Positions 62,549 through 64,000 of a stretch of 64,000 bases of DNA are shown piece after piece. This DNA comes from an uncultured Sphingomonadaceae bacterium (GTDB lineage Bacteria > Pseudomonadota > Alphaproteobacteria > Sphingomonadales > Sphingomonadaceae). Below the pieces are notes generated by a model. It was not told the DNA's origin. It did no database searches and saw only the letters and a list, made by a program, of their open reading frames with translations. Location of the stretch: the NCBI GenBank assembly GCA_947488625.1, contig CANKZR010000001.1:1984001-2048000 (forward strand), in the 5' to 3' direction. The translations under genes were made by a program, and so were the position numbers. The stretch's first letter is position 1. Each line of letters starts with the position of its first letter.

Positions 62549-63626
62549 ACCACTCCTGCACGATGTCTTCCACCGTGGCATCCCTGCTCTTGTCAATCTT
62601 GCCGGGCGTTTGCGAAAAGCGCGGCGCTGGCGATGCCTGCATCACGCCATTGTGTTCCAGAAAGACACCGCGCTCGATATTGACAGGGTGGCTGGTCGCT
62701 TCCGTCAACGAAAGGACCGGCGAAACACAGGCGTCGGTTCCGGCGAACCGCCGCTCCCACGCGTCGCGCGAGGTCGAGGCGAAGATGCGTTGGAATTCGG
62801 CTTGCATGGCCGGCCATTGGTTACGGTCATTCTGCTCGAACCGGTCGTGCGGCAATTCAAGCCCGTCCAGCAGAGCCGCGAAGAATTGCGGTTCCAGCGC
62901 GCCAACCGCAACCGAGCCGCCGCAACTGCACAAATAGCAGCGATAAAACGGCGCAGCGCCATCGAAAAGGTTGGATTCCCGTTCATCCTGCCAGAGACCG
63001 TTGGCGACGAAGGCGTGATACAGCCCCAGCAGGTTGGCGACCCCGTCAACCATCGCTGCATCGACGATCTGTCCCTTCCCCGTCTCGCGGGCGGAAAGAA
63101 TGGCCGATACCATGCCCAGCGCCAGGAACATCGTTCCGCCGGCATAATCGCCTACCAGGTTCAACGGTACGGTCGGCGGCTCACTTTGCTTGCCGATGGC
63201 GTGCAGCGCCCCGGTCATAGCAATGTAGTTGATATCGTGACCCGCAGCCTTGTTCAGGCTGCCTTCCTGCCCCCAGCCTGTCATCCTACCGAAAACGAGG
63301 CGCGGGTTGCGCGCGAGACACTCGTCCGGTCCCAGACCCAATCTTTCCATCACTCCGGGACGAGCGCCTTCGACAAGGCCATCCGCATGGGTCACCAGAT
63401 CCAGCAGGGCTTGCCTGCCAACGTCGGACTTCAAGTCCAGTTGCACCTGCGTGCGCCCTCGCAGAACCACGGCATCGCCGATGTCCCCCCAGGCCGAATG
63501 ACCCCCGGGACGTGTTACGCGAACAATTTCCGCACCAAGTCCGGAAAGGATCATGCCGCAAAGCGGGACCGGCCCTATCGCATCCATTTCCACAATACGG
63601 ATTCCAGCAAGCGGGCCGTGGGGCAT
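62535..63626 (-). CDS. Alpha-methylacyl-CoA racemase-like CaiB/BaiF protein
   Basis: This 363-residue single-domain family III protein has the racemase signature AGHDINYIAMTGALHAIG and the catalytic Asp in VGDYAGGTMFLALG, plus the N-terminal LAGIRIVEMDAIGPVP. AMACR converts (2R)- to (2S)-methylacyl-CoA so that branched chains such as steroid or isoprenoid side chains can be oxidised. It lies between the MDR gene and the next receptor-like gene and is transcribed on the minus strand alone. Confidence 0.92.
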   Translation of the reverse strand: MPHGPLAGIRIVEMDAIGPVPLCGMILSGLGAEIVRVTRPGGHSAWGDIGDAVVLRGRTQVQLDLKSDVGRQALLDLVTHADGLVEGARPGVMERLGLGPDECLARNPRLVFGRMTGWGQEGSLNKAAGHDINYIAMTGALHAIGKQSEPPTVPLNLVGDYAGGTMFLALGMVSAILSARETGKGQIVDAAMVDGVANLLGLYHAFVANGLWQDERESNLFDGAAPFYRCYLCSCGGSVAVGALEPQFFAALLDGLELPHDRFEQNDRNQWPAMQAEFQRIFASTSRDAWERRFAGTDACVSPVLSLTEATSHPVNIERGVFLEHNGVMQASPAPRFSQTPGKIDKSRDATVEDIVQEWSRGG

Positions 63627-63864
63627 TGTTATTCCTCGTCTATAGGTGGCGGTCGAAGAACCTGCATCAGGACAGGCGTCCGAAAATGCGCTGTGACTTA
63701 ATTGCTACAGATCGGCTAACTAAATTAAATGCGCATCCACCCCCCTACCCTTCGATAGGAACCGTCAGAGTACGAACCGATAAATGATAATCACATGACC
63801 GGGTAGTCCGGCGGTACAAACTTGGGCCCAGGATAGGGTTCGTGATTTGGGAAGGGATGAAAAA

Positions 63865-64000
63865 ATGAATTTTCTTCGGTTGAAAGTCGGACTCGCAACG
63901 TCTGTGGCTGGTCTGGCAATGTTATCGACCCCTGTGTTTGCGCAAGATGCGCTTGAGCAAGAATCGAGTGCGCCCGATGCAACCGAGACGGAGGCGGCTC
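63865..64000 (+). CDS. N-terminus of an exported protein, probably a TonB-dependent receptor (cut by the window edge)
   Basis: Only the first 45 codons are present. They encode a signal peptide (MNFLRLKVGLATSVAGLAML, cleavage after VFAQ) and an acidic, Ser/Ala/Glu-rich mature start. This form is common in sphingomonad TonB-dependent receptors. A GGAAGGGA Shine-Dalgarno sequence precedes the ATG. The TonB box and plug would lie right of the window, so the family is an inference. Confidence 0.6.
   Translation, partial: MNFLRLKVGLATSVAGLAMLSTPVFAQDALEQESSAPDATETEAA

Overview
The window looks like chromosomal DNA of an alphaproteobacterium of the order Sphingomonadales, probably the Erythrobacteraceae or Sphingomonadaceae. 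This is inferred from high GC with strong GC3, several TonB-dependent receptors beside catabolic operons, a large HPII-type catalase, the TonB receptor/GH68/ROK kinase sucrose locus and lig-type aromatic genes. I cannot name a genus. No rRNA, tRNA, CRISPR array, intact insertion sequence or integrase was seen.

Layout. (1) 1-5.1 kb: a valine/isobutyrate degradation operon on the minus strand (mmsA, isobutyryl-CoA dehydrogenase, 3-hydroxyisobutyryl-CoA hydrolase, enoyl-CoA hydratase cut by the window edge) with a divergent LysR regulator. (2) 5.1-18.3 kb: a stress and envelope/polysaccharide block. It holds two overlapping transglutaminase-like genes, an N-formylglutamate amidohydrolase-like gene, a glycosyltransferase plus glycogen-debranching-like pair, a tightly overlapped GT2 / acyl-CoA-dehydrogenase-like / PIG-L deacetylase / methyltransferase operon, a large catalase with a candidate EcfG-type promoter, and a MipA-type outer-membrane protein. 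(3) 18.4-39.1 kb: a catabolic island with SDRs, an alpha/beta hydrolase, a [2Fe-2S] ferredoxin, two unusual CaiB/BaiF-type proteins, a DUF35 Zn-ribbon protein coupled to a thiolase-like protein, a 100-residue orphan, an acyl-CoA ligase, an amidohydrolase, an enoyl-CoA-hydratase homologue, a TetR regulator, an aldehyde dehydrogenase, a P450, a KshA/DAF-36-like Rieske oxygenase, a hydroxysteroid-dehydrogenase-like SDR and a TonB receptor. (4) 39.3-43.9 kb: an acyl-CoA dehydrogenase and enoyl-CoA hydratase, a GST and a cupin. (5) 44.1-51.3 kb: a sucrose regulon (LacI regulator, MFS transporter, TonB receptor, GH68 sucrase, fructokinase) with paired operators. (6) 51.3-54.0 kb: a decayed zone with a broken lipoprotein gene, an intact 2-pyrone-4,6-dicarboxylate lactonase and an N-terminally truncated 4-oxalomesaconate tautomerase. 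(7) 54.0-63.6 kb: a flavin reductase with a MarR-like tail, then a minus-strand operon (thiolase, FadB-type multifunctional enzyme, acyl-CoA dehydrogenase, RibB with a degenerate RibA domain, gamma-carbonic-anhydrase-like protein), followed by an MDR oxidoreductase and an alpha-methylacyl-CoA racemase. The start of another exported protein, probably a TonB receptor, lies at the right edge.

How the genes may work together. In the island, the TonB receptor would import a hydrophobic or cyclic substrate. The P450, Rieske oxygenase, SDRs and aldehyde dehydrogenase would oxidise it to a carboxylate, and the ligase and CoA transferases would make CoA thioesters. The DUF35/thiolase-like pair resembles the Ltp2-ChsH2 retro-aldolase that removes the steroid side chain. 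It has tyrosines 50 residues apart, as in Ltp2 (residue numbers there are from memory). The most interesting possibility is therefore an undescribed oxidative and retro-aldol pathway for a terpenoid or steroid-like substrate. The substrate is inference. The genes and their order are read from the sequence.
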